From Bacteroidota bacterium (GTDB lineage Bacteria > Bacteroidota > Bacteroidia > Bacteroidales > Bacteroidaceae), in the NCBI GenBank assembly GCA_023425865.1, contig JAFABV010000101.1, positions 1-64,000 of the forward strand: a stretch of 64,000 nt of DNA, given 5' to 3'. The position numbers and the translations under genes are program-made. How positions within the stretch are numbered: position 1 is the first letter of the stretch; each line of letters opens with the position of its first letter. This document shows positions 1-9,308 of this stretch, in pieces. The notes under the pieces are model-generated. The model was not told the DNA's origin. It was given only the letters and a program-made list of their open reading frames with translations, and made no database searches.

Positions 1-951
1 GTGCCTTACGATGTCAAGATCAATGAAAATGTGGCGCGCACCTTGGAGTATGCCTACGATGACTGGTGCATTTACCAAATGGGAAAAGCCTTGGGCCGCC
101 CTGAAAAGGAACTGACTGTATATGCACGGCGTGCCCTGAACTATCGCAACGTGTTCGACAAGCAAACCGGACTGATGCGTGGCCGCTTGAAGAACGGCCA
201 GTTCCAGTCACCGTTCAATCCGCTGAAGTGGGGCGACGCCTTTACCGAGGGCAACAGCTGGCACTACAGCTGGAGTGTGTTCCACGACCCGCAGGGGCTC
301 ATCACGCTTATGGGCGGAGCCAAGCGCTTCACCGCGATGCTCGACTCTGTCTTCATCCTGCCACCTGCATTCGATGACAGTTACTATGGCCAAGTGATTC
401 ACGAAATACGCGAAATGCAAATCATGAACATGGGCAACTACGCTCACGGCAACCAGCCCATACAGCACATGCCTTACCTCTATTGCTACGCCGGTGAACC
501 TTGGAAAACACAATATCATGTGCGCCAGATAATGGACCGCCTCTACTCGGCCACGCCCGATGGCTACTGTGGCGATGAGGACAATGGCCAAACCTCAGCA
601 TGGTATGTTTTCTCGGCATTAGGCTTTTACCCCGTATGTCCTGGCAGCGGCGAATATGTGCTGGGCACTCCCTATTTCAGTGAAGTGACCCTGCATGTAG
701 AAAATGGCCAAACGGTATGCATCACGGCTCCCAACAATTCATCATCGACCCCATACGTAAGCCGTATGACCATCGACGGTGAGGAGTACACCCACAATTT
801 CATACGCAGAGACAGACTGACACGTGGTACCACCATACGCTATGAGATGTCTGCCCTGCCCAACACCCAACGCGGTACGACAGTAGAAGACGCGCCCTAC
901 TCCTTCTCTCGCAACCTACCGACCGCCCTCAGCAAATACGTCAGCAAATAA
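1..951 (+). CDS. GH92 exo-alpha-mannosidase, 3' part (5' end outside window)
   Basis: Carboxy-terminal 316 residues of a glycoside hydrolase family 92 enzyme, which removes terminal alpha-mannose from mannans or N-glycans in a Ca2+-dependent inverting reaction. The frame is open from base 1, so the signal peptide and N-terminal beta-sandwich lie upstream of the window. Family signatures are visible: TEGNSWHYSWSVFHD near residue 82, AHGNQPIQH near 149, and GDEDNGQTSAWYVFSALGFY near 196, which carries the acidic pair of the catalytic base region. A beta-rich tail follows. It ends 16 bp before a GH125 gene on the same strand, so the two are probably one operon. The loop reads HGNQP where the GH92 encoded at 4519-6669 has HGNEP, which may reflect a different linkage preference (inference). 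Family call is firm; linkage specificity is not. Confidence 0.95.
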   Translation: MPYDVKINENVARTLEYAYDDWCIYQMGKALGRPEKELTVYARRALNYRNVFDKQTGLMRGRLKNGQFQSPFNPLKWGDAFTEGNSWHYSWSVFHDPQGLITLMGGAKRFTAMLDSVFILPPAFDDSYYGQVIHEIREMQIMNMGNYAHGNQPIQHMPYLYCYAGEPWKTQYHVRQIMDRLYSATPDGYCGDEDNGQTSAWYVFSALGFYPVCPGSGEYVLGTPYFSEVTLHVENGQTVCITAPNNSSSTPYVSRMTIDGEEYTHNFIRRDRLTRGTTIRYEMSALPNTQRGTTVEDAPYSFSRNLPTALSKYVSK

Positions 952-967
952 ATCCATACCAACCATC

Positions 968-2446
968 ATGCAACAGAAAATAAATCATGCAGCAGTAGCC
1001 CTTGGGGCATTATTGCTTACCTTTGCCTCTCCTTGTAACGCGCAGAAGGAATTCGGAAAAGAATACATCGAATCCATTGCCGACAACACCCGCATCTATG
1101 TCTCCAAACGCCCAGAGGCAGACCAACGTCTCTTTCGCTCGGAAGTCATCGACAAGGAAATCAAACGCGTAAAGAAACTCCTCAAGAACAACCCTTACTT
1201 GGCGTGGATGTTTGAGAACTGTTTTCCCAATACCCTCGACACCACCGTACACTATGAGGAGGACAGCAATGGCCATCCCTCGACCTTCGTCTATACAGGC
1301 GATATCCATGCCATGTGGGGCAGAGACTCTGCCGGACAGATTCACCCCTATGTGCGCTATGCCAAGCAAGACCCGAAGTTGGCCAAGATGATTGCAGGCG
1401 TGATACGCCAGCAGCTGCACAACATCAACATCGACCCCTATGCCAACGCTTTCAATCGAACGCCCAACCCGTTAGGCGAATGGATGCACGACGGTACAGA
1501 CATGAAGCCAGAACTCCACGAGCGTAAATACGAGATAGACTCGCTCTGCTACCCCATCAGACTGGCTTACGAGTATTGGAAAGTGACGGGCGACATCAGT
1601 GTGTTTGGCGATGAATGGCTCGAAGCAGTAGACAATATTCTCAACACCTTCCGCGACCAGCAGTATAAGGACGGCCGAGGAAAGTATAGGTTCACGCGTG
1701 TGACCGACCGCCAGCTCGACACCGTATGCAACGGCGGCTTGGGCGCGCCGGCCAAACCGTGCGGACTCATTGGCTCGTTCTTCCGTCCGTCAGACGACGC
1801 CTGCACCTATCTCTTCCTGGTACCGTCTAACTTCATGGCCGTTACCTCGCTACACAAGATGGCCGAGATTCTCACACAGGTCAACCATCGCAGCGACCTC
1901 GCCACCCAGTGCAACAACTTGGCCAACGAGGTACACGACGCACTGATGAAATATGCCATCGTTGATCACCCCAAATACGGAAAAATCTACGCCTATGAGG
2001 TAGACGGATTTGGCAACTACGTGATGATGGACGATGCCAACGTGCCCAGTTTGCTGGGCATGGCCTATCTGGGCGATGTGGCTATCGACGACCCCATTTA
2101 CCAAAACACACGCCGCTTTGTATGGAGTACCGACAATCCTTATTTCTTCTCAGGCAAGGCAGGCGAAGGCATCGGTGGACCGCACATCGGTTTCGACATG
2201 CCTTGGCCCATGAGCATCATCATGAGAGCCTTCACCGCCACCGACGATCAGGAAATTGCCGCTTGCATCAAGATGCTACAAACCACTGACGCCAAGACGG
2301 GATTCATACACGAGTCATTCCATAAAGACGATGCCACACGATACACCCGTCCGTGGTTTGCCTGGCAGAACAGCCTCTTTGGTGAACTCATCCTCAAACT
2401 TGTTGATGAGGGAAAAGCCGACCTCCTCAATAACATCAAGCTCTGA
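968..2446 (+). CDS. GH125 exo-alpha-1,6-mannosidase
   Basis: 492-residue glycoside hydrolase family 125 protein; characterised members are metal-independent exo-alpha-1,6-mannosidases. It starts with a typical signal peptide (positively charged start, hydrophobic stretch, Ala-Gln near residue 26), so it is exported. Family-typical blocks are visible: HAMWGRDSAGQIHPYVRYAK near residues 114-133, GEWMHDGTDMKPELHERKYE near 170-190, and a C-terminal FAWQNSLFGELI block. The length fits a complete enzyme. It lies 16 bp downstream of a GH92 gene and near two further GH92 genes on the opposite strand. The set should remove alpha-1,2/1,3 branches and then the alpha-1,6 mannan backbone (inference from family activities). 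Confidence 0.93.
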   Translation: MQQKINHAAVALGALLLTFASPCNAQKEFGKEYIESIADNTRIYVSKRPEADQRLFRSEVIDKEIKRVKKLLKNNPYLAWMFENCFPNTLDTTVHYEEDSNGHPSTFVYTGDIHAMWGRDSAGQIHPYVRYAKQDPKLAKMIAGVIRQQLHNINIDPYANAFNRTPNPLGEWMHDGTDMKPELHERKYEIDSLCYPIRLAYEYWKVTGDISVFGDEWLEAVDNILNTFRDQQYKDGRGKYRFTRVTDRQLDTVCNGGLGAPAKPCGLIGSFFRPSDDACTYLFLVPSNFMAVTSLHKMAEILTQVNHRSDLATQCNNLANEVHDALMKYAIVDHPKYGKIYAYEVDGFGNYVMMDDANVPSLLGMAYLGDVAIDDPIYQNTRRFVWSTDNPYFFSGKAGEGIGGPHIGFDMPWPMSIIMRAFTATDDQEIAACIKMLQTTDAKTGFIHESFHKDDATRYTRPWFAWQNSLFGELILKLVDEGKADLLNNIKL

Positions 2447-2715
2447 CGCCCTGCGACAATCACCACGATTACCGTGTCATCGGTTGTTTAGGTGGGTTCT
2501 ATTAATTAGCTTTGTCAGATTTCGAGACTATCTTCGAGATCAAATTGCCAGTGAACGAAGGAGTTATGCGGGCATAACGACTGAGCGAATGTTCGTGCCA
2601 GCGAGTGTCATCGAGCTTGCTCGTTTGACCGAGCGCAGCTGAACTTCAGCCGCAGGATAACTTGCAATTTGAGCCGAAGAGAGGCCGAAAGATCGCAAAT
2701 CGTAACCCATGATTT

Positions 2716-3560
2716 TCGTGAATTCGGGATAAGATTAGTTTGTAAACAGTCGCTTTCGGGTGAGGGGCAGAAGATAGAGACGCTCTATTGGCTGGCAGGG
2801 CAAGCCGGAATAGACCTGAGCGAACTGGCAAAGGAAGGAGGGCTCGGGAGTCGCGGAAGCAGGAAAGTGTGTCATCTGTGCCACTGTGCCACGTGGTACA
2901 GATGAAGCACTATTTTGTAAAAAGTCAGTAAATAAAGGGGCTTCAGCAAATATAGTATATCAGAATGCCATGTTGCACAGTGGCACAGTTGGCACACTTC
3001 GGTGAGCATGCAGGCTGTGGTTGGGTGGTGCCAACGGCACGGCCGAGCAGCGCAGTGGGAGGGGGAAAGAATGTGTGGCATTTGCCAGCGATCTGGGTAT
3101 CTCGGCTCGTACATGAAAACGCATATTGAGCAAGTTCACCAATCCGTACCCGGTAAAGTATGGTGTCTGTCGCAAACTGCCCATTAAGCAGGCGTAAGCC
3201 ATGGGGTTAGTCATGATAAATGGTGCAGTTATAAGCCCCAAAGCTGCTGTTTCACCTGCCCTCCGCGCCTATGGCAAGGGCGGGCGGGCTAAATGAGAAA
3301 CCCCAAGTCATCGGATGATTCTATATAGAACGATATGATGGTTTCATATAGAATCATTGGATGGTTTTATATAGAATCATTGGATGGTTTTATATAGAAC
3401 CATTGGATGGTTTCATATAGAACAATCGGGCTGTACGATGCAAACGGTTGGGCGTAGGCATGGAGATGGGGCGAGACGCAGGATGTTCACTGTGGCAAAG
3501 ATGGTGGATACAGGAGAGGTGATAGCTATCTGTCTTCTTATCCCGAACTCGCGTATGAAT
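2716..3560. other. 845-bp nested segment inside MITE copy A
   Basis: This stretch is absent from the short copy, where the sequence reads straight through. Its ends carry an imperfect inverted repeat built around TTCGGGATAAGA (about 2724-2735 and, reversed, 3537-3549). Inside are a second inverted pair of about 25 bp around CTGTGCCACTGTGC (about 2868-2900 and 2972-3000), a GC-rich palindromic stretch near 3255-3290, and the palindrome array at about 3313-3433. Small open frames occur but none has recognisable protein character. Either a second element inserted into the MITE, or the short copy is an internal deletion derivative of a longer ancestor. Confidence 0.6.
3313..3433. repeat. 23-bp palindrome array A1
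   Basis: Five tandem units with cores starting at 3319, 3342, 3365, 3388 and 3411, a strict 23-bp period. Each unit is close to the 20-bp palindrome ATGGTTTTATATAGAACCAT plus 3 bp. A degenerate ACCCC-containing unit may precede it at about 3297. The array lies inside the nested segment of MITE copy A. Similar arrays occur near 18.6, 28.6, 33.5 and 55.3 kb. Confidence 0.85.
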
Positions 3561-3822
3561 TAATATTTTTGTTTCGGTGGTAATTAATAGAACCCACCTT
3601 TAATATATCCATGCGGTGTGGCGATTATTTCAAGCAGGTGCTTAGGGGCACGCGGAGAAGTGGGAATGATGTGGACGCTGTGCACCTCCTCCGGAGAGAG
3701 CACTCCACACATACTTCTGAGGCAATAGGACATGCAAACCGGCTCCCACTGTCACACTCCATGAACGAGGAGATAAGGACAATGAGAGCCGGCTATCAAG
3801 GTATGAGAAGCGCGGCGGCCTA

Positions 3823-4476
3823 TTATTCAAATATCAGCTCACCGAAGAAGTCAGGACGGTGAAAGTCGGGCGAGGCAACCTCTATAGGATTCCATGACAC
3901 GAAATGGGGAGTCTGTGTCTTGTCACCGCACTTATAGAAGTTACCGCGCATGGTTAGTCCCGACAAGTCGGTGATGTGATGACGAAAGTAAGAACTTACC
4001 GGCACGATCAATGCCAGTTCCCACGATTGAGTGCCCTCACGCATGCCAAAAGGCGCCCGGCCTAACGAGGCCCAACGGTCGATATGCTGCAGCACGTTTT
4101 CGTCGGCGGGTATACGCTGCTGCCGCCCTTCACCGTTACACAGCAACACCGTGCCGATGCAGTTGGTTTCGAGATTATAATAGCTCCCGTCATCATCGGG
4201 GCTCAGGAAAAACTCGCAACACGAGTCCTCCCATACAGAACCTAAGTCGGTACCGTTTACGGCACGCACACTTTCCTCCTGCACCCGATAATGTATCAGG
4301 AGAGCGTCTCCCTGATGGGCTATCGCAAACGTGACCTTCGGACAGTAGGGAAATTGGTCGGCCCAGTCCACCACGTCGATGTCGTGATAGGCCACTCCCT
4401 CGGCGGCAAAGCGTGCGGGAATATCAGAGGCCGAAGTTACCTTATCTGATAGTTTCTTGATAGTAAGCTGTTTCAT
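3823..4476 (-). CDS. Carbohydrate-binding family 9-like protein
   Basis: 217 residues resembling the CBM9-like beta-sandwich proteins of Bacteroidota, often found beside polysaccharide-degrading genes. Supporting features are the aromatic- and acid-rich blocks VWEDSCCEFFLSPDDDGSYY near residue 82 and NFYKCGDKTQTPHFVSWNP near 178, the typical length, and the beta-strand-rich composition. No signal peptide is evident, so its location is uncertain. It is downstream of two GH92 genes on the same strand with a gap of about 40 bp, so it probably belongs to their transcription unit. Whether it binds mannan is inference from context. It has no visible catalytic motif. Confidence 0.75.
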   Translation of the reverse strand: MKQLTIKKLSDKVTSASDIPARFAAEGVAYHDIDVVDWADQFPYCPKVTFAIAHQGDALLIHYRVQEESVRAVNGTDLGSVWEDSCCEFFLSPDDDGSYYNLETNCIGTVLLCNGEGRQQRIPADENVLQHIDRWASLGRAPFGMREGTQSWELALIVPVSSYFRHHITDLSGLTMRGNFYKCGDKTQTPHFVSWNPIEVASPDFHRPDFFGELIFE

Positions 4477-4518
4477 CGCGTTTGAATGAATGAATTGTTG
4501 GGTATAAGGAACAGGCAG

Positions 4519-6669
4519 TCAGGGGCGATCGGCTGTCTTGGTACCAAACTGCGAGGGTTTGTCACCCATCACAAATTCGAGTGTGCCACCCTTCACGATA
4601 TCTCTGTAGTCGATAAACGATTTGGTGTAAGGCTTACCGTTCAACAAGGCACGCTGGATATAGATGTTCGTGTCGCTATTGTGTGTTGCCACTATGCGGA
4701 ACGTCTTGCCGTTGCCCACTTGCAGGGTAGCCTCATCGAAGAGGGGTGAGCCAAAGACATACTTTCCGCCCGCGGGCTCCACCTGATAGAGCCCCAACGA
4801 CGAGAGGATATACCATGCCGACATCTGTCCCACGTCTTCGTTGCCGCTGAGGCCATCGAAGTTGTCGTGATAAAGCGTCGTGAGCACCTGCCTCAGCTTG
4901 GGAGCCGCCTTCCATGGCTGTCCCACGTAATTGTACATATAAATAATGTGGTGGCTGGGCTCATTGCCATGGGCATACTGCCCAATAAGTCCGGAGATGT
5001 CGGGCGAGGCGTCCTTACCCAGGTCTCCGCTGACGATAAACAGCGAGTCGAGTTTCGACACAAAGGGCTTTTCCCCGCCGAAGGCCTTTACCAGTCCATG
5101 TACGTCGTGCGGCACAAGCCATGCATATTGCCACGCATTGCCTTCGGTATAGTCATCCTGTCGGTGTACGGTGCTGAAGGGATCGAAGGGTTCACGGAAC
5201 TTTCCCTCTGATGTGACACCACGCATAAAGCCCGTCTTCTTGTCAAAGTAGTAGTCGCGATATGACTTACTGCGCTTAAAGAAATAATTGAAATCGGCCT
5301 TGTTTCCCACGAGTTTGGCTAACTTTGCCACGGCATCATCGGCCAGAGCGTATTCCAATCCCTTGGCTACGGTCTCAAATTCCGGATCAAGGTCGGTGGG
5401 AATATAACCGTATTTCTTGAGCAATCCCATTCCACGCTCATCGCGTAGAGCCGATTGTTTGGCGGCTTCAAAGGCCGCTTTCTTATCTACATCGAAACCC
5501 TTGAGCACAATATCGGCAAGCACAGGAATACCCGGATTACCGACCATGCAATCGGTCTCGTTACCCACCAAATGCCATACGGGCAGTTTGCCCTGCTGTT
5601 GGAAGATATGCAAGAAGGTCTGTGCAATATCGCTTTGCATCTCTGGATGGATAAGGGTGGAGAGGGGTTGCGCGGCACGGTAAGTGTCCCAAAGTGAGAA
5701 GGTGGTGTAGTTGGTGAAGTTGCCTTGATGTGTCTTTCCATCCGCCCCACGATACTCGCCATTGACATCATTGAACACCGACGGGGCAATCATGGTATGG
5801 TATAAGCCCGTGTAGAAGATGCGACGAGCGCGCTCGTCATGGGTTTGGGCTTGAATCTTAGACAGTTGCTTGTTCCATGCAGCCTTTGCCGCGGCCACCG
5901 CCCCGTGGAAGTCCCAGTCCGGGAGTTCTTGCTGTAGGTTCATGCGTGCGTTGTCGATGCTGACAGCCGAAATGCCGACCTTCACCATCAGGGGTTGTCC
6001 GGTATTGGAAGTGGAAAAAACGGCCATCGAGTCTTGCTCGCGTGACACCAATTCCATGGGACTTGAGAACTCTGCCACAAAGTACACCCGCTGGTCAATG
6101 GCCCATCCTTTCGACATTCTATAACCGCTTACCACCGTAGGGCTCTCTTGCTTAAACTGGCAGGAGGTCATCTTGTCCCAACCTATGCCCTGCTTCAGAT
6201 TGAGCAGCACATTGGCTTTGTCGGCATCTGCCGTAAATGTATAACGATGAAAAGCAACTCGCTGTGTAGCTGTAAGTTCTACCCTTACGCCAGAAGCCAA
6301 CGACACCGCATAATAACCGGGGCGGGCGTATTCAGCGTGATGAGAGAACTTCACCTCACGTTGCGCGGCATCTGTGATGGGCAGCAGCGCCACATCTCCC
6401 AAATCGCCAATGCCTGTACCGCTTAAGTGCATCTGCCCAAACCCCACAATAATCGAGTCGCTGTAATGGTAGCCCGAGCACCAGTCCCACCCTTGGGTCT
6501 TTTGCGTGGGTCCCACCTGAACAACACCAAACGGCACGTTGGCCCCCAGAAAAACGTGCCCGTGCCCACCTGTACCTATCATGGGGTCTACATACTGGGT
6601 GTAATCGGTAGCCGAAGCCATGAGGGCGGCCAACACAAACACACCTGTTGAAATCCATTTTTTGAACAT
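4519..6669 (-). CDS. GH92 exo-alpha-mannosidase
   Basis: 716-residue family 92 alpha-mannosidase starting at the ATG at 6669; an in-frame TTG eight codons upstream is less likely because the signal peptide begins with this Met. A signal peptide ends near Ala-18 and is followed by the GH92 N-terminal hallmark YVDPMIGTGGHGH. The core carries LWDTYRAAQPL, YTEGNAWQYAWLVPHDVHGL, YAHGNEPSHH and GNEDVGQMSAWYILSSLGLY, so catalytic and substrate-contact segments look intact. HGNEPSHH is the form I associate with alpha-1,2-active members, but I cannot prove linkage. It sits 32 bp after the next GH92 gene (6702-8960) and is probably co-transcribed with it. Confidence 0.96.
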   Translation of the reverse strand: MFKKWISTGVFVLAALMASATDYTQYVDPMIGTGGHGHVFLGANVPFGVVQVGPTQKTQGWDWCSGYHYSDSIIVGFGQMHLSGTGIGDLGDVALLPITDAAQREVKFSHHAEYARPGYYAVSLASGVRVELTATQRVAFHRYTFTADADKANVLLNLKQGIGWDKMTSCQFKQESPTVVSGYRMSKGWAIDQRVYFVAEFSSPMELVSREQDSMAVFSTSNTGQPLMVKVGISAVSIDNARMNLQQELPDWDFHGAVAAAKAAWNKQLSKIQAQTHDERARRIFYTGLYHTMIAPSVFNDVNGEYRGADGKTHQGNFTNYTTFSLWDTYRAAQPLSTLIHPEMQSDIAQTFLHIFQQQGKLPVWHLVGNETDCMVGNPGIPVLADIVLKGFDVDKKAAFEAAKQSALRDERGMGLLKKYGYIPTDLDPEFETVAKGLEYALADDAVAKLAKLVGNKADFNYFFKRSKSYRDYYFDKKTGFMRGVTSEGKFREPFDPFSTVHRQDDYTEGNAWQYAWLVPHDVHGLVKAFGGEKPFVSKLDSLFIVSGDLGKDASPDISGLIGQYAHGNEPSHHIIYMYNYVGQPWKAAPKLRQVLTTLYHDNFDGLSGNEDVGQMSAWYILSSLGLYQVEPAGGKYVFGSPLFDEATLQVGNGKTFRIVATHNSDTNIYIQRALLNGKPYTKSFIDYRDIVKGGTLEFVMGDKPSQFGTKTADRP

Positions 6670-6701
6670 TGTTATATCTTTAGTTATTAGCAAAACAATA
6701 A

Positions 6702-8960
6702 TTATTGACGAAGAAAGAATTTCAGTTCACCACCCTTCAGCAGCGCGTCGTGACTGATACGATAGCTGTTGAGTGGTTTGCCGCCTAAGGTCATCCTACT
6801 GATGAGTTCGGCGTTGGCAGACGACTTCTCTGTTTCTATTACCAGCTTGTCTCTTCCCCATTGCGCCTTGTCCAACTGTATGGTAATCTTATCGAATACC
6901 GGCGAGGTGAGTGTATAAGCCGGTTCGCCGGGACAGTCGGGATAGAATCCCATCATGTTGAAGACCACCCATGCCGACATGGTACCCGTATCGTCGTTGC
7001 CCGGAATTCCCTCAGGGGCATTCTTAAAATAGGTATCGATCAGCCGCCGTACCTGTTTTTGCGTGCGCCACTCCTCGCCTTTGAAATACGAAAAGAGATG
7101 TGCGTAGGCTATATCGGGCTCATTGGCTGGGTCGTAGTATCCTTTGTCGAACACCATTTGCAGCTTATCCACAAAGCTTTTCTTGCCACCCATCAGCTTG
7201 GCCAGTCCCAGCACGTCGTGGGGCACATAGAATGTGTAGTTCCAAGCGTTGCCTTCGTGAAATCCTGGTGAAGGCTCAAAGTTGGCGCCTTGCATGGGGT
7301 CAAAAAGTGTATAGAACGATCCGTCGGGCAGAATAGGCCGCAGCACGCCGTACGCTTTACTGAAATAATGGCGATAGCCCATAGAGCGCTGGTGAAACAG
7401 TCGGGCGTCATCCTTTTTTCCCAATGCTGTGGCCAACCGCGAGAGGGCATTGTCAGCGATGTAATACTCGAGCGCATGCGACACGGAGTTGTCGTACTGT
7501 TCATGCAGCGCCACATACCCTTTGGCCATGTATTCGTCATTGTCGGGACGCAGCGGATTGTCTTTCCCCGGCGTCAAGGCCGATTTTCGCATAGCTGCGT
7601 AGGCTTTGTCGATGTCGTAGCCACGCAATCCCTTCAGCCAAGAGTCAACGATGACCGGGATGGCGGGGTCGCCCTCCATGGTATAGGTCTCACGGCCAAA
7701 GAGTTCCCACTTGGGCATCCAGCCGTGCTCTTCGTACATGCTGATCATGGTACGAATCATGTCGCGCTGGCGATGGGGATAAACCAAGGTCAACAGCTGG
7801 TGTACATTACGATAAGTATCCCACAGCGAGAATACCGTATAGCGGTTTCCCTCTTTCACCTGACCGATTTTGTCACTCTCCATGGCAGGATACTGTCCAT
7901 TGACATCCTGCAAGATATTGGGATGTATCAAGGTGTGATAAAGCGCGGTGTAGAAGATGGTGCGCTGGGTAGGCGTGCCGCCTTCCACCAATATTCTCGA
8001 CAGATCGCGGTTCCACAGGTCGCGGGTTTCACGGTGAACGGTGTCAAAGGTCTTGCCGCGCTGCTCTGCGTCAAGATTCTCACGGGCATTGGCCATGCTG
8101 ACAAACGACACACCCATCTGCACCACGAGTTCCTCACCCTCCTGAGTGTCATAATCGAGATACACCCCGATATCGTCGCCCGCCATTTCCTTATGGTAAC
8201 TGCGATACAGCTTATATTTGCCGTCGTCAGGATCCCACTCGGCTTCTACGCCCGACATCGCACGCTGTTTTTTCCAATATCCGGCCGACTTTGGGGCCTT
8301 GCTTACCCGCATGACAAAATAGATGGGGAACACCGCCTGTGGATTATAGCAGAAGGTGCCGAGTAGCTTCATGCCCTCGTACTCTGTGTCGCTTATCTTG
8401 CGCACCATGGCGCCAGACTCGTTGGTGAGTCCCTCACCCAAGTTAAGCAAGATATGACTCTGCCCCTGCGGGAAGGTAAAGCGGGCCACCGAACTGCGTG
8501 GGGTGGCGGTCACCTCTGTCTTGATGCCATATTGGGTCAGAAAATTGGTGTAGTAACCTGGATGCGCCTCCTCCTTGGCATAAGCGCTACCATACTTCCG
8601 ATAGTCTACCTCTAACGCTCCAGTAGTGGGCATAAGCAGCAAAGCGCCGGCTTCGGGACAGCCCACACCACTAAGGTTTACGTGCGAATAACCCGTAAAA
8701 AACACATTATGGTATTCATAAGGCGTAGACCACCATCGTGAATCCTTATCAAATTTATTCAGATCAGAGCCCATCACATTGAAGGGAACCACCGACATGA
8801 GTCCATTGGGGCATACTGCGCCAGGATTGGTCGTACCAAAATTGGATGTGCCTATAAAGGGATTGACTAAGTCTACAGGCTCTTCTGCCCCCCCATTCGA
8901 AGCATGAACGACAAAGACAGAGATGACAGCCAATAGGCGATAAACAATTGTTTGTTTCAT
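6702..8960 (-). CDS. GH92 alpha-mannosidase, divergent paralogue
   Basis: 752 residues if started at the ATG at 8960, which directly begins a signal peptide; an upstream in-frame start at 9005 adds a 15-residue tail unlike a leader. GH92 hallmarks: DLVNPFIGTSNFG near the mature N-terminus, SLWDTYRNVHQLL, HEGNAWNYTFYVPHDVLGLA and GNDDTGTMSAWVVFNMMGFY. It differs from the two neighbouring GH92 proteins at the substrate loop, which reads ANEPDIAYAHLF and lacks the paired His, and in having Asp-Asp instead of Glu-Asp after GN. It is therefore likely to cut a different linkage or mannose-phosphate context (inference). First gene of a minus-strand unit with a second GH92 and the CBM9-like gene. Confidence 0.95.
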   Translation of the reverse strand: MKQTIVYRLLAVISVFVVHASNGGAEEPVDLVNPFIGTSNFGTTNPGAVCPNGLMSVVPFNVMGSDLNKFDKDSRWWSTPYEYHNVFFTGYSHVNLSGVGCPEAGALLLMPTTGALEVDYRKYGSAYAKEEAHPGYYTNFLTQYGIKTEVTATPRSSVARFTFPQGQSHILLNLGEGLTNESGAMVRKISDTEYEGMKLLGTFCYNPQAVFPIYFVMRVSKAPKSAGYWKKQRAMSGVEAEWDPDDGKYKLYRSYHKEMAGDDIGVYLDYDTQEGEELVVQMGVSFVSMANARENLDAEQRGKTFDTVHRETRDLWNRDLSRILVEGGTPTQRTIFYTALYHTLIHPNILQDVNGQYPAMESDKIGQVKEGNRYTVFSLWDTYRNVHQLLTLVYPHRQRDMIRTMISMYEEHGWMPKWELFGRETYTMEGDPAIPVIVDSWLKGLRGYDIDKAYAAMRKSALTPGKDNPLRPDNDEYMAKGYVALHEQYDNSVSHALEYYIADNALSRLATALGKKDDARLFHQRSMGYRHYFSKAYGVLRPILPDGSFYTLFDPMQGANFEPSPGFHEGNAWNYTFYVPHDVLGLAKLMGGKKSFVDKLQMVFDKGYYDPANEPDIAYAHLFSYFKGEEWRTQKQVRRLIDTYFKNAPEGIPGNDDTGTMSAWVVFNMMGFYPDCPGEPAYTLTSPVFDKITIQLDKAQWGRDKLVIETEKSSANAELISRMTLGGKPLNSYRISHDALLKGGELKFFLRQ

Positions 8961-9229
8961 AGGTTCAAAAGGGAGGCTTGGAGTTCTACAGCGTTCACAA
9001 GCCATTTAAGTTTTTCTATATTTGATATCATGTTGTCATTATTAGATTGTAGCTTACACTTATAACAGCAAAACCGAGGATTTACCCTACGCCACCCTGT
9101 CGTTTTTACTCTTTATTAAGCAAACACAACCGTCCTTAACAGTTGCATTCTTATCACGCCTATAACGCTACACGCTACCTTCTTCTGTTCATCTCCGCTC
9201 ACCCGGCAGGAAACCTTACTTATCTAACA
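8961..9229. other. Intergenic region between GH92 operon start and pyk end
   Basis: Probable 5' region of the minus-strand mannosidase operon. I could not find a clear TAnnTTTG box in the minus orientation here; a TATATTTG at 9017-9024 points the other way. No further gene or repeat is seen. Confidence 0.4.
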
Positions 9230-9263
9230 CAAAAGCCCTGAGGCTTGCGCGTCAAGGCTTTTG
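9230..9263 (-). terminator. Hairpin after pyk
   Basis: Perfect 8-bp stem CAAAAGCC / GGCTTTTG with an 18-nt loop, about 45 bp beyond the pyk stop codon. No strong T tract follows on the minus strand, so efficiency is uncertain. Confidence 0.5.
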
Positions 9264-9308
9264 CGATTACATCCCAAAGAGAGCATGCAACGTTATCGGT
9301 GATTGTCC

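Larger units (their letters stand above)
2491..3598. mobile_element. MITE-like element, long copy A (1108 bp)
   Basis: Both ends carry an 18-bp terminal inverted repeat, GGTGGGTTCTATTAATTA. The element is flanked by a 4-bp duplication TTTA (2487-2490 and 3599-3602). Its outer parts (2491-2715 and about 3561-3598) match, in reverse complement and with scattered mismatches, the 262-bp copy at 31678-31939, which has its own 4-bp duplication TTAA. Copy A differs by about 845 bp of extra sequence at 2716-3560. No transposase is encoded in either copy, so mobilisation in trans is inferred. A perfect GTTATGC/GCATAAC hairpin lies inside the shared part. Two independent target duplications make the boundaries firm; the transposase family is unknown. 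Confidence 0.85.

Noticed and set aside
2669..3241. Short frames inside the MITE nested segment as a transposase or cargo gene
   Set aside because: Frames of 60-93 codons run through inverted repeats and have no DDE or other catalytic pattern.
3313..3433. Palindrome arrays as CRISPR arrays
   Set aside because: Units are contiguous with only about 3 bp between palindromes, no unique spacers of 28-40 bp, and no cas genes in the window.
7290..8366. 358-codon open frame on the plus strand
   Set aside because: Fully antisense to the GH92 gene at 6702-8960; composition is that of a codon-bias shadow with no known motif.
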